From the NCBI RefSeq assembly GCF_014648595.1, contig NZ_BMRK01000002.1:275666-339665 (forward strand): a DNA stretch of 64,000 bases, given 5' to 3'. Below are positions 41,849 through 53,602 of the stretch, in pieces. The stretch is from Nocardioides luteus (GTDB lineage: Bacteria; Actinomycetota; Actinomycetes; Propionibacteriales; Nocardioidaceae). Numbering within the stretch: position 1 is the stretch's first letter; the number at the start of each line of letters is the position of its first letter. The notes beneath the pieces are model-generated. The model ran no database searches and had not been told where the DNA came from. It saw only the letters and a program-made list of their open reading frames with translations. Both the position numbers and the translations under genes were made by a program.

Positions 41849-41968
41849 TCAGTTCACCTTGTCGGTCGCATCGGCCCAGTGGCCCCGCTCGGGGGTGGTC
41901 TGGTCGAGCTTCTTCTTGGCGAGGATGATGCCAGCCGCGGCCAGCAGTACGAGGACGAGCTTCTTCAT
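41849..41968 (-). CDS. DLW-39 family small membrane peptide
   Basis: 39 residues from ATG 41968 with AGGAGAAGAC upstream. One hydrophobic helix ([14 protein letters not shown]), then KKKLDQ and a W followed by ATD near the end, the hallmark of the DLW-39 family. These peptides sit near gyrA and the tRNA-Ile/Ala genes in many actinobacteria. Function unknown. Confidence 0.8.
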   Translation of the reverse strand: MKKLVLVLLAAAGIILAKKKLDQTTPERGHWADATDKVN

Positions 41969-42048
41969 GTCTTCTCCTGCGAGTCGTGGTGAGCATCGCT
42001 GCCCGTTAGACCCGGAAAGCGTACCGGCCCGCCATGATGCGTACGAAA

Positions 42049-42990
42049 TCAACCGGCCTCGGGGTCCGGCGCCAACCCGAGGGCGGCGATCGGGGTGCAG
42101 GTCATGTGGGTGCTCGCCCACATCCGGCCGATCAGGATCCCGAACCCGTACGCAGCCGGCCGGCTGTAGGACGAGGCGCCGGACTCGTAGGTGGTGATGA
42201 GGTCGCCCGCGACCTCGACGATGGCCTCGGCCATGTTGGGGAACTTGTAGGTGCGCTGCACTGCCCCGACGCCGCCGTCACGTTTGCGCTTGCAGATGTA
42301 GATCTTGCTCGGGCGGTGGCGGCCGAACGAGGAGGAGAAGACGTACTCGTTCTCGCGCACGACGACGCCCTGGACCTTGGGCGGGGTGGTGGTCGAGACC
42401 ACGGGCTCGTCGAAGTTCCAGGTGCCGTCGTCGTTCTTCTCGTAGGCGTACAGCTTCTGGTCGGCGAAACCGCCGACGTAGATGCGGTTGCCTCGGACGC
42501 GGCAGTAGGAGCCGGCCGCCACCTTCGCGGGGGTCTCGACCGGCTCGACCTCGGCACCCTTCTCCGACTCGCGGATCGCGGCGAGGGAGTAGCGGAAGAG
42601 ACGAGAGTTCTTGCCGCCCTTGGAGACCCAGACGTCGTCGCCGTCGATCGCGACCCCGCCCGCATGCCCCGGCCCGGCCTTGCCGCCGCGGCCGACCAGG
42701 AGCACCTCGGCCGCGGTCTTGCCACCCTTCAGGTCCACCAGCACCAGCGCCGAACCCTTGTCGTGGGAGTAGTAGCTCTGGGCGAGCGTCTTGCCCTCCG
42801 GGTCGTACCCCAGCCCCTGCGGCGTCCAGTCGTCGGCGCCACCGGTGGCGAGGGTGTTGGGGATGAGCGGGCCCACGCGCCCGCCGAGCTTCCGCCCCCA
42901 CCTGTCGGTCCGCTTCATCCCGCCTCTGACCCACCGGCGAGTGCGGCGCGGGATGGAATCGAGGTCGAACGGCAGGTCGATCTTCGTCAT
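42049..42990 (-). CDS. Conserved hypothetical protein, possible beta-propeller
   Basis: 313 residues. No signal peptide. Repeated beta-rich blocks ([69 protein letters not shown]) suggest a propeller or quinoprotein-like fold. An EVEPVETP stretch is encoded by a degenerate copy of the local palindromic repeat. No catalytic motif recognised. It lies between DLW-39 and tRNA-Ile. Confidence 0.65.
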   Translation of the reverse strand: MTKIDLPFDLDSIPRRTRRWVRGGMKRTDRWGRKLGGRVGPLIPNTLATGGADDWTPQGLGYDPEGKTLAQSYYSHDKGSALVLVDLKGGKTAAEVLLVGRGGKAGPGHAGGVAIDGDDVWVSKGGKNSRLFRYSLAAIRESEKGAEVEPVETPAKVAAGSYCRVRGNRIYVGGFADQKLYAYEKNDDGTWNFDEPVVSTTTPPKVQGVVVRENEYVFSSSFGRHRPSKIYICKRKRDGGVGAVQRTYKFPNMAEAIVEVAGDLITTYESGASSYSRPAAYGFGILIGRMWASTHMTCTPIAALGLAPDPEAG

Positions 42991-43102
42991 GGGGGCGATG
43001 TTCGCATGCGACCCAGCGAGACGGAACGACCAACCCGTAGGGCGGCCGAACGAGCCGCCGAGAAGCAGAAACGCCCCGGACCGGAGTCCAGGGCGTGTGC
43101 TG

Positions 43103-43176
43103 TGCGCTTAGGAGGACTTGAACCTCCGACCCCCACATTATCAGTGTGGTGCTCTAACCGTCTGAGCTATAAGCGC
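43103..43176 (-). tRNA. tRNA-Ile (anticodon GAT)
   Basis: Minus strand. Acceptor GCGCTTA/TAAGCGC, D-arm AGCTCAGACGGTTAGAGC, anticodon loop CTGATAA in stem CCACA/TGTGG, T-arm GGAGGTTCAAGTCCTCC. No encoded CCA. Confidence 0.95.
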
Positions 43177-43269
43177 AGGCGCCAACTGGGGGTGGAAGCC
43201 CCACCAGCAGGCGAGAGGAAACATTACCCGGCCGCCGCCCCGGGAGCCAAAACGATGAGACCTCGTCGA

Positions 43270-43316
43270 CCCTGGGGAGACTCTTCCGAGCCCGGTTCGG
43301 ACAGAGCTCCCCAGGG
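43270..43316. repeat. Long hairpin upstream of AbiEi-like gene
   Basis: Outer stem CCCTGGGGAG/CTCCCCAGGG with inner TCCGA/TCGGA pairing. The plan and sequence match the hairpin after the same gene (44053-44101), so the gene is framed by two related hairpins. The spacing to the ATG is only 13 bases. Confidence 0.65.
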
Positions 43317-43329
43317 TTAGGGTTCCAGC

Positions 43330-44052
43330 ATGTCCGACGCCACGGATGAGCAGGCAGCCTTCGACCGCGAGCACGCGGCGCTGCTGCTCGATGCTCAGCG
43401 GCGGATGCAGGATGGTGTCACGAGCCACGCTCAGCTCGTCGCGAGCGGCCTCAGCCGCATCGACATCGAGCGAGGCGTACGCCGCAACGAGCTGCGGCGC
43501 GTGCATCCGCGGGTGTACGTGAATCACACCGGCCCGCTCACCTGGGAGCAGCGCGCTTGGGCAGCGGTGCTCTATGCCGACCCGGCGGTGCTGTGCTGGG
43601 GGAGTCTCGAGGCGCCGAAGGGACGCGACGACGGGCGGCCGATCCATGTCGCCATCGACCATTCCCGCAAGGTGATGCCTCAGCCTGGCATCGTCGTCCA
43701 TCGGATGCGCGGCCTGAGCCTGAAGGCGTATGGCGGTACGCCGCCACGGCTCGAGGTCGAGGACAACGCGTTGGCAATGGCCAACGAGGCGAAGACGGAG
43801 ATCGATGCGATCGCCCGGGTGGCCGAGGTGGCGAGCAGGTCGTACGTCACAGCGGCGACGCTCCAGTCGGCTCTCGACCGGGCGCGCTTGGACGATCTGG
43901 CGCAGCTGGGGGCGGTCACCGCCCGGCTGAGGTTCCACCAGGTCTTCGGCACCCCGCGCCAGACAGCAGCACGCCTAGGCCGGATCCTCACCCGGAACGG
44001 ATGGACGGGCACGATCCGCGACTGCGGGGAGAGCTGCACGGCAAACCAATGA
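43330..44052 (+). CDS. AbiEi-like antitoxin-domain protein, apparently C-terminally short
   Basis: 240 residues. The N-terminal 65 residues (TSHAQLVASGLSRIDIERGV and ELRRVHPRVYVNHTGPLTWE) match the wHTH of AbiEi-type proteins common in actinobacteria. The middle, WGSLEAPKGR and HVAIDHSRKV then PGIVVHRMRGL, continues that family. Relatives are usually about 300 residues with a DUF559/Vsr-like C-terminus. Here the last 40 residues (ending RDCGESCTANQ) do not match it, so the nuclease-like part is missing. No AbiEii toxin gene is adjacent. It interrupts the usual tRNA-Ile to DUF3566 spacing. Confidence 0.65.
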   Translation: MSDATDEQAAFDREHAALLLDAQRRMQDGVTSHAQLVASGLSRIDIERGVRRNELRRVHPRVYVNHTGPLTWEQRAWAAVLYADPAVLCWGSLEAPKGRDDGRPIHVAIDHSRKVMPQPGIVVHRMRGLSLKAYGGTPPRLEVEDNALAMANEAKTEIDAIARVAEVASRSYVTAATLQSALDRARLDDLAQLGAVTARLRFHQVFGTPRQTAARLGRILTRNGWTGTIRDCGESCTANQ

Positions 44053-44101
44053 GACCTGGGGAGGGCCATCCGAACACTGTTCGGACGACCCTCCCCAGGT
44101 C
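44053..44101. terminator. Long hairpin/terminator after AbiEi-like gene
   Basis: Outer stem GACCTGGGGAGGG/CCCTCCCCAGGTC (13 bp) with inner TCCGAAC-ACT-GTTCGGA. Starts at the base after the stop codon and ends 20 bases before the DUF3566 stop, so it can terminate both convergent genes. Sequence-related to 43270-43316. Confidence 0.7.
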
Positions 44102-44120
44102 TTCGAGAAGCTCAGTCGGC

Positions 44121-44666
44121 TCAGTTCTCGGTGAGCTCGACCTCGACGCCGCCCAGGAGGGCGGCAGCCATGTTGTAGAGGAACGCGGCGAGGGTGGCGA
44201 CGGCGGTCATCAGCACGATGTTGACGACCGAGACGACCATGGTGAAGCCCATGACGCGGGCGAGACCGAGGTAGTCCTGCACGTTCCAGCCGGCGCTGGA
44301 GTCGCCGACGACGTCCTGGACCGCCTGGTTGATCGCATCCCACACGCCGGCGGCACCGAGCACCGACCAGATGACGAAGACGGCGACGATCAGCACGACG
44401 CTGAGGGCGATCGAGAGCAGGAAGGCCATCTTCATGACCGACCACGGGTCGATCCGGCTCAGCAGGAGACGCGCACGGCGGGACGAGCCGCCGGCTGCGG
44501 CCCGCTCAGCGCCGGCCGGGCCGGAGGTGCGAGCGGTCGAGGCCACCGCGGAGCCGGTGCGCTTCGCCGCGTTGGCGACCGAGCCCGTGATCCTCTGGGT
44601 TGCGGTCTCGTTCCGCTCGGTCATCGCGACTCCCCCAGTCGTGCTGTCGGCGGTGCGGTCCGTCAT
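44121..44666 (-). CDS. DUF3566 domain membrane protein
   Basis: 181 residues. A Thr/Ala-rich cytoplasmic N-terminus (about 65 residues) is followed by two helices (FLLSIALSVVLIVAVFVIWS, then VVSVVNIVLMTAVATLAAFL) joined by a 45-residue loop with the conserved GWNVQDYLGLARVMG. It ends in VELTEN. It always follows gyrA in actinobacteria; the start overlaps the gyrA stop (TGATG). Function unknown. Confidence 0.92.
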   Translation of the reverse strand: MTDRTADSTTGGVAMTERNETATQRITGSVANAAKRTGSAVASTARTSGPAGAERAAAGGSSRRARLLLSRIDPWSVMKMAFLLSIALSVVLIVAVFVIWSVLGAAGVWDAINQAVQDVVGDSSAGWNVQDYLGLARVMGFTMVVSVVNIVLMTAVATLAAFLYNMAAALLGGVEVELTEN

Positions 44667-47368
44667 CAGGATTCATCTTCCGTAGTCGTCTCGGACGACG
44701 CTCCGTGCTCGCCGTCTGCACCGATTGTGTCATCATCCGCAACCTCTGTCCCGGCGGCGACGTCACCGTCGACCTCGCGGGCCTCGACGGAGCGTGCGAC
44801 GACGGCGACCGAGTCACCCTTCTTGGGCGAGACGAACTTGACGCCCTGGGTGGAGCGGCCGGTGGCTCGGAAGTCGGAGTTGATCGGGCTGCGTACGACC
44901 TGGCCGTTGGCGGTGATCGAGAGGATCTCGTCGCCGTCGACCACGATGAACGCACCGACCAGACCGCCGCGGTCGGCGTTGGTCAGGGCCATCGTCTTGA
45001 TGCCGAGACCGCCGCGCGACTGCAGCCGGTACTCCGAGATCTTCGTACGCTTCGCGTAGCCGCCGTCGGTGATCGTGAAGACGAACTGCTCCTCGACCTC
45101 CTCCGGCGACTCGGCACCGGTGACGGGAGCCTCGACGTCGGCGGTGTCCTCGTTGGCCTCGGAGAGCCCGGCCGCGATCTCGGCGGCGACGTGCTCGGCC
45201 CGGATGACCGACATCGACAGCAGCGAGTCGTCCTCGCGGAACTTCATGCCGGTGACACCCGAGGTCGCCCGGCCCATCGGCCGGAGCTGGCTGTCGTCGG
45301 CCCGGAAGCGGATCGCCTGGCCCTTGCGGGAGACCAGCAGGATGTCGTCCTCGGAGTTGACCAGCTGGGCGCCGATCAGCTCGTCGTCGTCCTCGCGGAA
45401 GTTGATCGCGATGACGCCGGCCTGACGCGGCGAGTTGTAGTCGGCGAGCCGGGTCTTCTTGACCAGACCGGAGCGGGTCGCCAGCACGAGGTAGGGCGCC
45501 TGCTCGTAGTCGCGGATCGCGAGCACCTGAGCGATCGACTCGTCCGGCTGGAACGAGAGCAGACCGGCTACGTGACCGCCCTTGGCATCACGTGCCGCCT
45601 CGGGGAGGTTGTAGGCCTTGATCCGGTAGACCCGGCCTGCGGTGGTGAAGAAGAGCAGCCAGTGGTGGTTGGTGGTCGCGATGAAGTGCTCGACCACGTC
45701 GTCGCCGCGCAGGGTGGCGCCGCGTACGCCCTTGCCGCCGCGCTTCTGGGTGCGGTACTCGCCCGCGAGGGTGCGCTTGGCGTAGCCACCGCGGGTGATC
45801 GAGACGACCAGGTCCTCATCGGGGATGAGGTCCTCCATGGAGAGGTCGCCGTCGGCCGCGATGATCTGGGTGCGGCGGTCGTCGCCGTACTTCGCAACGA
45901 TCTCGTCGAGCTCCTCGCCGACGATCTGACGCTGGCGGGAGACGTTGGCGAGGATGTCCTCGAGGTCGGCGATGATCCGCTCGAGCTCGGCGAGCCGGTC
46001 GACGATCTTCTGCCGCTCCAGCGCCGCGAGACGACGCAGCTGCATGTCGAGGATCGCGTTGGCCTGGACCTCGTCGATCTCGAGCAGCCGGATCAGCCCC
46101 TGGCGGGCGTCGTCGACCTCGGGGGAGGAGCGGATCAGCGCGATGACCTCGTCGAGCTGGTCGAGCGCCTTGACCAGACCGCGCCAGATGTGGGCGTCCT
46201 CCTCGGCCTTGCGCAGCCGGAAGGCGGTGCGCCGGCGGATGACGTCGATCTGGTGGTCGACCCAGTTGCTGATGAACTGGTCGAGCGAGAGCGTACGCGG
46301 CACGCCGTCGACCAGCGCCAGCATGTTGGCGGAGAAGTTGGTCTGCAGCTCGGTGTGCTTGAGCAGGTTGTTGAGTACGACCCGGGCGACCGCATCGCGC
46401 TTGAGCACGACCACGAGCTGCTGCCCGGTGCGGGAGGAGGTGTTGTCCTTGACGTCCGCGATGCCCTGCACCTTGCCGGTGTCGGCCAGGTCGGCGATCT
46501 TCTGGGCGAGGTTGTCCGGGTTCACCATGTAGGGGAGCTCGGTGATGACCAGGGTGGTGCGGCCCTTGCTGTCCTCGTCGACGTCGATCACCGCACGCTG
46601 GGTGATCGAGCCGCGACCGGTGCGGTAGGCCTGCTCGATGCCCTCGCGGCCGACGATCAGCGCGCCGTTGGGGAAGTCGGGGCCCTTGACCCGCTCGATG
46701 AGCGCGTCCAGGAGCTCCTCGCGGGTGGCGTCGGGGTGCTCGAGCGCCCACTTCGCACCGGCGGCGACCTCACGCAGGTTGTGCGGCGGGATGTTGGTCG
46801 CCATCCCGACCGCGATGCCGGCGGAGCCGTTGACCAGGAGGTTGGGGAACCGGCTGGGCAGGATCGCCGGCTCCTGGGAGCGGCCGTCGTAGTTGGGCCC
46901 GAAGTCGACGGTGTCCTCGGTGATGTCGCGGACCATCTCCAGCGCCAGCGGCGCCATCCGGCACTCGGTGTACCGCATCGCCGCGGCCGGGTCGTTGCCG
47001 GGCGAGCCGAAGTTGCCCTGACCGTTGATCAGCGGGTAGCGCAGCACCCACGGCTGCGCCAGCCGGACCAGGGTGTCGTAGATGGCCGAGTCGCCGTGGG
47101 GGTGGTAGTTACCCATCACCTCACCGACGACGCGGGCACACTTGGAGAACCCGCGGTCGGGGCGGTAGCCACCGTCGTACATCGCGTAGAGCACGCGCCT
47201 GTGGACGGGCTTGAGGCCGTCGCGTACGTCGGGGAGTGCTCGGCCGACGATGACGGCCATCGCGTAGTCGATGTAGCTGGCCTGCATCGAGGACTGCAGC
47301 TCGATGGTCTCGATCCGGCCGCCGTTGGGGACGATCCCGGAGGATCCTTCCGGAGGAGTCTCGGTCAC
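44666..47368 (-). CDS. gyrA: DNA gyrase subunit A
   Basis: 900 residues. N-terminal [20 protein letters not shown], catalytic Tyr in MRYTECRM, quinolone region [19 protein letters not shown] (Ser and Asp present, the susceptible form) and the GyrA-box QKRGGKGV in the C-terminal wrapping domain. Longer than the roughly 840 residues usual in actinobacteria because of an acidic insertion (about residues 715-755, rich in Glu/Ala) between two C-terminal blades and an acidic tail. GTG 47368 follows AGAAAGAG. Confidence 0.97.
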   Translation of the reverse strand: MTETPPEGSSGIVPNGGRIETIELQSSMQASYIDYAMAVIVGRALPDVRDGLKPVHRRVLYAMYDGGYRPDRGFSKCARVVGEVMGNYHPHGDSAIYDTLVRLAQPWVLRYPLINGQGNFGSPGNDPAAAMRYTECRMAPLALEMVRDITEDTVDFGPNYDGRSQEPAILPSRFPNLLVNGSAGIAVGMATNIPPHNLREVAAGAKWALEHPDATREELLDALIERVKGPDFPNGALIVGREGIEQAYRTGRGSITQRAVIDVDEDSKGRTTLVITELPYMVNPDNLAQKIADLADTGKVQGIADVKDNTSSRTGQQLVVVLKRDAVARVVLNNLLKHTELQTNFSANMLALVDGVPRTLSLDQFISNWVDHQIDVIRRRTAFRLRKAEEDAHIWRGLVKALDQLDEVIALIRSSPEVDDARQGLIRLLEIDEVQANAILDMQLRRLAALERQKIVDRLAELERIIADLEDILANVSRQRQIVGEELDEIVAKYGDDRRTQIIAADGDLSMEDLIPDEDLVVSITRGGYAKRTLAGEYRTQKRGGKGVRGATLRGDDVVEHFIATTNHHWLLFFTTAGRVYRIKAYNLPEAARDAKGGHVAGLLSFQPDESIAQVLAIRDYEQAPYLVLATRSGLVKKTRLADYNSPRQAGVIAINFREDDDELIGAQLVNSEDDILLVSRKGQAIRFRADDSQLRPMGRATSGVTGMKFREDDSLLSMSVIRAEHVAAEIAAGLSEANEDTADVEAPVTGAESPEEVEEQFVFTITDGGYAKRTKISEYRLQSRGGLGIKTMALTNADRGGLVGAFIVVDGDEILSITANGQVVRSPINSDFRATGRSTQGVKFVSPKKGDSVAVVARSVEAREVDGDVAAGTEVADDDTIGADGEHGASSETTTEDES

Positions 47369-47451
47369 GAATTCTCTTTCTGCGTGCGTCTATCGGTATC
47401 TAGGGCCTCGGCGAGACTCAGATAACTCGGCCATATCGACATCATTGCGGG

Positions 47452-47476
47452 GCTCCTCGCTTGCGCTCGTCACTCC
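47452..47476 (-). repeat. gyrB-gyrA spacer element of GAGCG type
   Basis: Directly after the gyrB stop, minus strand reads GGAGTGACGAGCGCAAGCGA. It resembles the GAGCGAGCG elements after fhaA and rodA. The remaining 83 bases to gyrA show nothing else definite. Confidence 0.4.
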
Positions 47477-49567
<2,091 letters not shown>

Positions 49568-49893
49568 CGGTGCGATCCACCTGTCATTTCGGTCCGGATA
49601 CGGACGTGGTGTCGGTCGGGCATGCAACGGGCCGACCAGCTCCGGGGAAGTGGAACCTACGGCGATCGACCCAACTCCTATGTTACCCCGTAGAACGCCG
49701 GATTCCACGCACGCGGCGTTCCCTGAGGGGGAACTGTGATCGAAATGAGCGTCTGTGCGTCTCGTGACGGTGTCTCTGCGCGCTCGGCAGGGTGCTCGGT
49801 GAGTCCCTATACGTTCACGGTGCGCTCAGAGCGGCAGATCGCAGCTCAGACATCGCGCCTCGAACATCTGTTCATCCGCCGTCGTTCTCAGGC
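49568..49893. other. gyrB-dciA intergenic region, no gene seen
   Basis: 326 bases holding the gyrB promoter and the 3' flank of dciA. I see no convincing short gene, hairpin terminator or palindromic repeat copy. Short plus-strand frames here lack ribosome sites and codon bias. Confidence 0.5.
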
Positions 49894-50472
49894 TCAGCCG
49901 TACGTGTCGCGGGGTCCGCGGCCGTCGCGGAGTCCGCGCGGGCCCTTCTTCCACGTCGGCAGATGCGGGCCGAGCACCTCGATGACCAGGACGGTGCCGT
50001 GGCCCAGCTCCTCGTTGAGCCGCTTCACCAGGGTGGGCGCCAGCAGCTTGAGCTGGGTCGCCCAGGCGGTCGAGTCGGTGCGCACGGAGAGCTTGCCGTC
50101 GGCGTACGACTCCGGGGTGGTGTGGTCGGCGATCTCCTCGCCGACGATGTCGGGCCAGCGCGCCATCACCCCGTGGACGCGCAGCGAGGTGTCCCAGCCG
50201 TGGTCGTCGACCATCCGGCTCACCACCGAGTCGATGAGCTGGGGGTCGCGGTCGTCGGGGCGGGCACCGGAGACGGCACCGCGGCGCGTGGTCGAGCCGG
50301 GCGAGAGGCCCGGAGACTTGCGGCGGCGCTTCGGGCTCGCCTTCGGCGCGGGCATGTTGGCGGTGGCTCGGGTCAGGGAGCGGGCGAGGTCGAGGCCGTC
50401 GGGACGTTTCTCCTGATCCTCTTCCTCGGCAGTGGTCTCGCCAGGCTCGACCACCTCAGGGTCGTCACTCAC
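49894..50472 (-). CDS. DciA-like DUF721 protein
   Basis: 192 residues. The C-terminal DUF721 domain (about 95-175) reads [58 protein letters not shown]. DciA proteins load the replicative helicase DnaB at the origin. The N-terminal 90 residues are basic and disordered. It overlaps recF by eight bases, as in other actinobacteria, where the gene lies between recF and gyrB. Confidence 0.9.
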   Translation of the reverse strand: MSDDPEVVEPGETTAEEEDQEKRPDGLDLARSLTRATANMPAPKASPKRRRKSPGLSPGSTTRRGAVSGARPDDRDPQLIDSVVSRMVDDHGWDTSLRVHGVMARWPDIVGEEIADHTTPESYADGKLSVRTDSTAWATQLKLLAPTLVKRLNEELGHGTVLVIEVLGPHLPTWKKGPRGLRDGRGPRDTYG

Positions 50473-51631
50473 CGCGGGTCACCTCACCTGCGGTGACGTG
50501 GTAGCGGGCGCCCGCGAGCGCTTCGGGTACGTCCTCGGGGACCGCGGCGGTCACCAGCACCTGCTCGGCGTCGGCGACCAGCTCCGCCAGCTGCACCCGG
50601 CGCTGGCTGTCGAGCTCGGCGAAGACGTCGTCGAGGATCAGGATCGGGTCGTCGCCGTCGGCGCGCAGCAGGTCGTACGCAGCCAGTCGGAGAGCCAGCG
50701 CGAACGACCAGGACTCACCATGGCTCGCGTAGCCCTTCACCGGGAGGCGCTCCGCGCCTGCACCGTGGCCGAGGAAGAGCAGCAGGTCGTCGCGGTGGGG
50801 GCCGACCAGGCTGATGCCGCGGTCGAGCTCGTCCTTCTGGCGGCGGGCGAGCTCGGCGAGGATCGCCTCGCGGAGGGACTCCTGGGTCGGGGTCGTGGTC
50901 TCGACAGGCTCGACCACCGGCTCGACCACCGATCTATAGGTGATCTCGGCGTCATCCCGGCTGGCGCCTCGGGCGACGGTCTCGTAGGCCTTGCCGACGT
51001 ACGGCCTCAGCGCCTCGACCAGGGAGAGCCGCTGGGCGAGGATCTCGGCACCGATGGTGGCGAGGTGGTCGTCCCAGACGGCCAGGGTGGCCAGGGCGCC
51101 CTCGCGGGCAGAGCCTCGGGCGAGACCGGCGGTCTTGAGGAGCGAGTTGCGCTGCTTGAGGACGCGGTCGTAGTCGCTGCGTACCCCTGCCAGCCGCGGG
51201 GCGCGCAGGATCATCAGGTCGTCGAGGAAGCGGCGCCGGTCGGAGGGGTCGCCCTTGACCAGCGTCAGGTCCTCGGGGGAGAAGACGACGGTGCGGACCA
51301 GGCCGACCAGGTCGCGGGTGCGGGGGAGCGGGCTCCGGTTGATCCGGGCCTTGTTGGCGCGGCCGGCGTTGATCTCGACCTCCAGCGTGGCGGTACGGCC
51401 GTCGCGCACCACCGCGGCGCGTACGACCGCCTGGTCCGCACCGGCCCGGACCAGCGGGGCGTCGCTGGCGACGCGGTGGGACTGGAGCCGGGAGAGGTAG
51501 TCGATCGCCTCGACCAGGTTGGTCTTGCCCTGGCCGTTGCGCCCGACGAAGGCGGTCACGCCGGCTTCGAGCGGGACCTCGACGGTCGGGTAGGAACGGA
51601 AGTCGTGCAGCGAGAGGTGCGAGACGTACAT
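50465..51631 (-). CDS. recF: DNA recombination/repair protein RecF
   Basis: 388 residues from ATG 51631 (GAGAGGAAACACG upstream). SMC-like ATPase: Walker [10 protein letters not shown], signature [14 protein letters not shown], Walker [15 protein letters not shown]. Residues about 230-246 read [14 protein letters not shown], which is the translation of one and a half copies of the local palindromic repeat (50895-50930); RecF proteins elsewhere lack such a stretch here. It loads RecA at gaps and stalled forks. Confidence 0.95.
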   Translation of the reverse strand: MYVSHLSLHDFRSYPTVEVPLEAGVTAFVGRNGQGKTNLVEAIDYLSRLQSHRVASDAPLVRAGADQAVVRAAVVRDGRTATLEVEINAGRANKARINRSPLPRTRDLVGLVRTVVFSPEDLTLVKGDPSDRRRFLDDLMILRAPRLAGVRSDYDRVLKQRNSLLKTAGLARGSAREGALATLAVWDDHLATIGAEILAQRLSLVEALRPYVGKAYETVARGASRDDAEITYRSVVEPVVEPVETTTPTQESLREAILAELARRQKDELDRGISLVGPHRDDLLLFLGHGAGAERLPVKGYASHGESWSFALALRLAAYDLLRADGDDPILILDDVFAELDSQRRVQLAELVADAEQVLVTAAVPEDVPEALAGARYHVTAGEVTRGE

Positions 51632-51685
51632 CGTGTTTCCTCTCTCGGTGCTGCGTCGTTCGGCGCGAGTCTTTAAGGTTCCTGC

Positions 51686-52108
51686 ATGACCCAGTCTCCC
51701 AACCCTTACGGGCCGCCTCCAGGTCAACCCGCCTTCGGTGCGCCCGCCGGGCCTTTCTACCTGTCGGTGATGGGCCAGGTCCACGGCCCCTACCCGGTCC
51801 AGCAGCTCGCCCAGATGGCCGCTGCCGGTCAGATCAAGGCGGACACGCCGGCCAGCCTCGGCACCGACCAGCAGTGGTTTCCCGTGAAACAGATCCCGAA
51901 CGTCTTCTCGAGCCGGGAGTGGCTGATCACTCTGCTGCTGTCGATCTTCCTCGGGTCCCTGGGCGTGGACCGGTTCTACGTGGGCCAGATCGGCCTGGGC
52001 ATCGTCAAGCTGATCAGCTGCGGTGGGTTCGGGATCTGGACGATCGTGGACATCATCCTCGTCTGCGTGCGAAAGTTCCCGGATGTCGACGGCAAACCCC
52101 TCGCCTGA
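51686..52108 (+). CDS. TM2-domain protein with N-terminal GYF_2-like domain
   Basis: 140 residues. A Pro/Gly-rich N-terminus leads to a GYF_2-like segment ([20 protein letters not shown]) and then two helices with the TM2 signature ([20 protein letters not shown], the DRFY turn, then [11 protein letters not shown]). Function unknown. It is divergent from recF. Confidence 0.85.
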   Translation: MTQSPNPYGPPPGQPAFGAPAGPFYLSVMGQVHGPYPVQQLAQMAAAGQIKADTPASLGTDQQWFPVKQIPNVFSSREWLITLLLSIFLGSLGVDRFYVGQIGLGIVKLISCGGFGIWTIVDIILVCVRKFPDVDGKPLA

Positions 52109-52529
52109 CCTGCGGCGACGTGTCGCGGCGGTGAGCTCCACGGAGGTCACCGCCGCCCTCGGCGTCGGCGGGCTGGCGGTCGCGGCCCTGCTGCCGGCCG
52201 GCGGCATCGAGGACGGCCCGATCCTCTGCCCGTTCCGCTTCCTCACCGGGCTTCCCTGCCCCGGCTGCGGCCTGACCCGTTCGTGGGTCTACCTGATGCA
52301 CGGCGACCTCGGCTCCGCCCTGGCCAGCAACTGGTTCGGTCCGGTGCTCATCGTCGCGGTCGTCGCGCTGACCGTGATCACCGCACGCGCCCGGTTCGGC
52401 CGCCGGCGCCCCGCCGACCTGGACGAGCTCGTGAAGAACCCGATCGTCCTCGGCCTCTTCGGTCTCTTCCTGGCCTACGGCACCGTCCGCCTGGCCCTCA
52501 CCCTCACCGGAGCCATCCCCGCAATCTAG
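52083..52529 (+). CDS. DUF2752 membrane protein
   Basis: 148 residues from ATG 52083, which overlaps the TM2 gene; GTG 52131 is an alternative start. The DUF2752 signature [19 protein letters not shown] is followed by three helices. The CPxCG could bind metal. Function unknown, but it is often found next to TM2 genes, as here. Confidence 0.82.
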   Translation: MSTANPSPDLRRRVAAVSSTEVTAALGVGGLAVAALLPAGGIEDGPILCPFRFLTGLPCPGCGLTRSWVYLMHGDLGSALASNWFGPVLIVAVVALTVITARARFGRRRPADLDELVKNPIVLGLFGLFLAYGTVRLALTLTGAIPAI

Positions 52530-52537
52530 GTGGAACC

Positions 52538-52594
52538 GGTGGTCGAGCCTGTCGAGCACGCCATGAACCGGTGGTCGAGCCTGTCGAGACCACC
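52538..52594. repeat. Two direct copies of the palindromic repeat
   Basis: A shortened copy (52538-52556) and a full copy (52570-52594) in the same orientation, filling the space between convergent DUF2752 and gnd stops. Confidence 0.75.
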
Positions 52595-52614
52595 AGACCC
52601 GACCCCGACGCGGA

Positions 52615-53505
52615 TCAGGCCTCCGACTCCGAGATCACCGCATGCCCACCGAACCCGTTGCGCATCGCGGCGATCGCCTTCATCGCGTGGTCGTCCTCCT
52701 GCCGGGAGACGAACCGCGCGAACAGCGACGCCGAGATCGCCGGCATCGGCACGGCGTTCTCGATCGCGGCCTCGACGGTCCACCGGCCCTCACCGGAGTC
52801 GTCGGCGTAGCCCTTGATCTTGTCGAGGTGCTCGTCGGCGCGCAGCTGGTCGACCAGCAGGTCGAGCAGCCAGGAGCGTACGACGGTGCCGGTGCGCCAC
52901 GAGGCGAAGATCTCCGGGACGTTGTCGACGATGTCGACCTTGTCGAGGAGCTCCCAGCCCTCGGCGTAGGCCTGCATCATGGCGTACTCGATGCCGTTGT
53001 GGACCATCTTCGAGAAGTGGCCGGCGCCGGGCGTGGTGCCGCAGTGGACCAGGCCGTCCTCGGTGCCCGACGGCTTGAGCGCCTCGAAGGCCGGCATCAC
53101 CTTGGCGGCGTCCTCGTCGGATCCGCCGTACATCAGCGCGTAGCCGTTCTGGAGACCCCAGACACCACCGGAGACACCGCAGTCGACGAAGCCGATGCCC
53201 TTCTCGGCCAGGTTGGCGGCGTTCTTGGCGTCGTCGGTGTATTTCGAGTTGCCGCCGTCGACGACCACGTCGCCCTCGCCGAGCAGCCCCTTGAGCTCCT
53301 CGATGGTGGAGCGGGTCGGGTCGCCGGCCGGCACCATCACCCAGACGACCTTCGGCGAAGGCAGCGCCTCGACCATCTCGGCCAGGCTCGCCACGTCGGC
53401 GAGGTCGGGGTTGCGGTCGTATCCGACGACGGTGAGACCGGCCTCCCGCATCCGGGTGCGCATGTTGCCACCCATCTTGCCGAGACCGACGAGTCCGATG
53501 TGCAT
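52615..53505 (-). CDS. gnd: 6-phosphogluconate dehydrogenase, decarboxylating (short GndA type)
   Basis: 296 residues from ATG 53505. Rossmann start MHIGLVGLGKMGGNM, NADP-type RNPD after beta-2, VDGGNSKYTDD, the substrate motif GVSGGVWGLQNGYALMYGG and catalytic Lys in HFSKMVHNGIEY. This is the short single-helical-domain class seen in Gram-positives, inserted between dnaN and recF in many actinobacteria. It makes ribulose 5-phosphate and NADPH. Confidence 0.95.
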   Translation of the reverse strand: MHIGLVGLGKMGGNMRTRMREAGLTVVGYDRNPDLADVASLAEMVEALPSPKVVWVMVPAGDPTRSTIEELKGLLGEGDVVVDGGNSKYTDDAKNAANLAEKGIGFVDCGVSGGVWGLQNGYALMYGGSDEDAAKVMPAFEALKPSGTEDGLVHCGTTPGAGHFSKMVHNGIEYAMMQAYAEGWELLDKVDIVDNVPEIFASWRTGTVVRSWLLDLLVDQLRADEHLDKIKGYADDSGEGRWTVEAAIENAVPMPAISASLFARFVSRQEDDHAMKAIAAMRNGFGGHAVISESEA

Positions 53506-53530
53506 GGCGAATTTCCTCTCGAAAGCATTC

Positions 53531-53594
53531 GGTGGTCGAGCTTGTCGAGACCACCCTCCGTGCGCGACAGGTGGTCTCGACAAGCTCGACCACC
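53531..53594. repeat. Inverted pair of palindromic repeats between gnd and dnaN
   Basis: Two full 25-base copies in opposite orientation (53531-53555, 53570-53594) with a 14-base loop. Together they can fold into a long hairpin and may end the dnaN transcript. Confidence 0.8.
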
Positions 53595-53602
53595 GCCCGA
53601 CA

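Noticed and set aside
43330-44052. Complete AbiE toxin-antitoxin system
   Set aside because: Only an AbiEi-like N-terminal domain is present; no nucleotidyltransferase (AbiEii) gene lies on either side.
44600-47425. 941-codon plus-strand frame opposite gyrA
   Set aside because: Antisense shadow of gyrA; repetitive Asp/Val/Leu composition and no recognised domain. The 705-codon frame opposite gyrB is rejected for the same reason.
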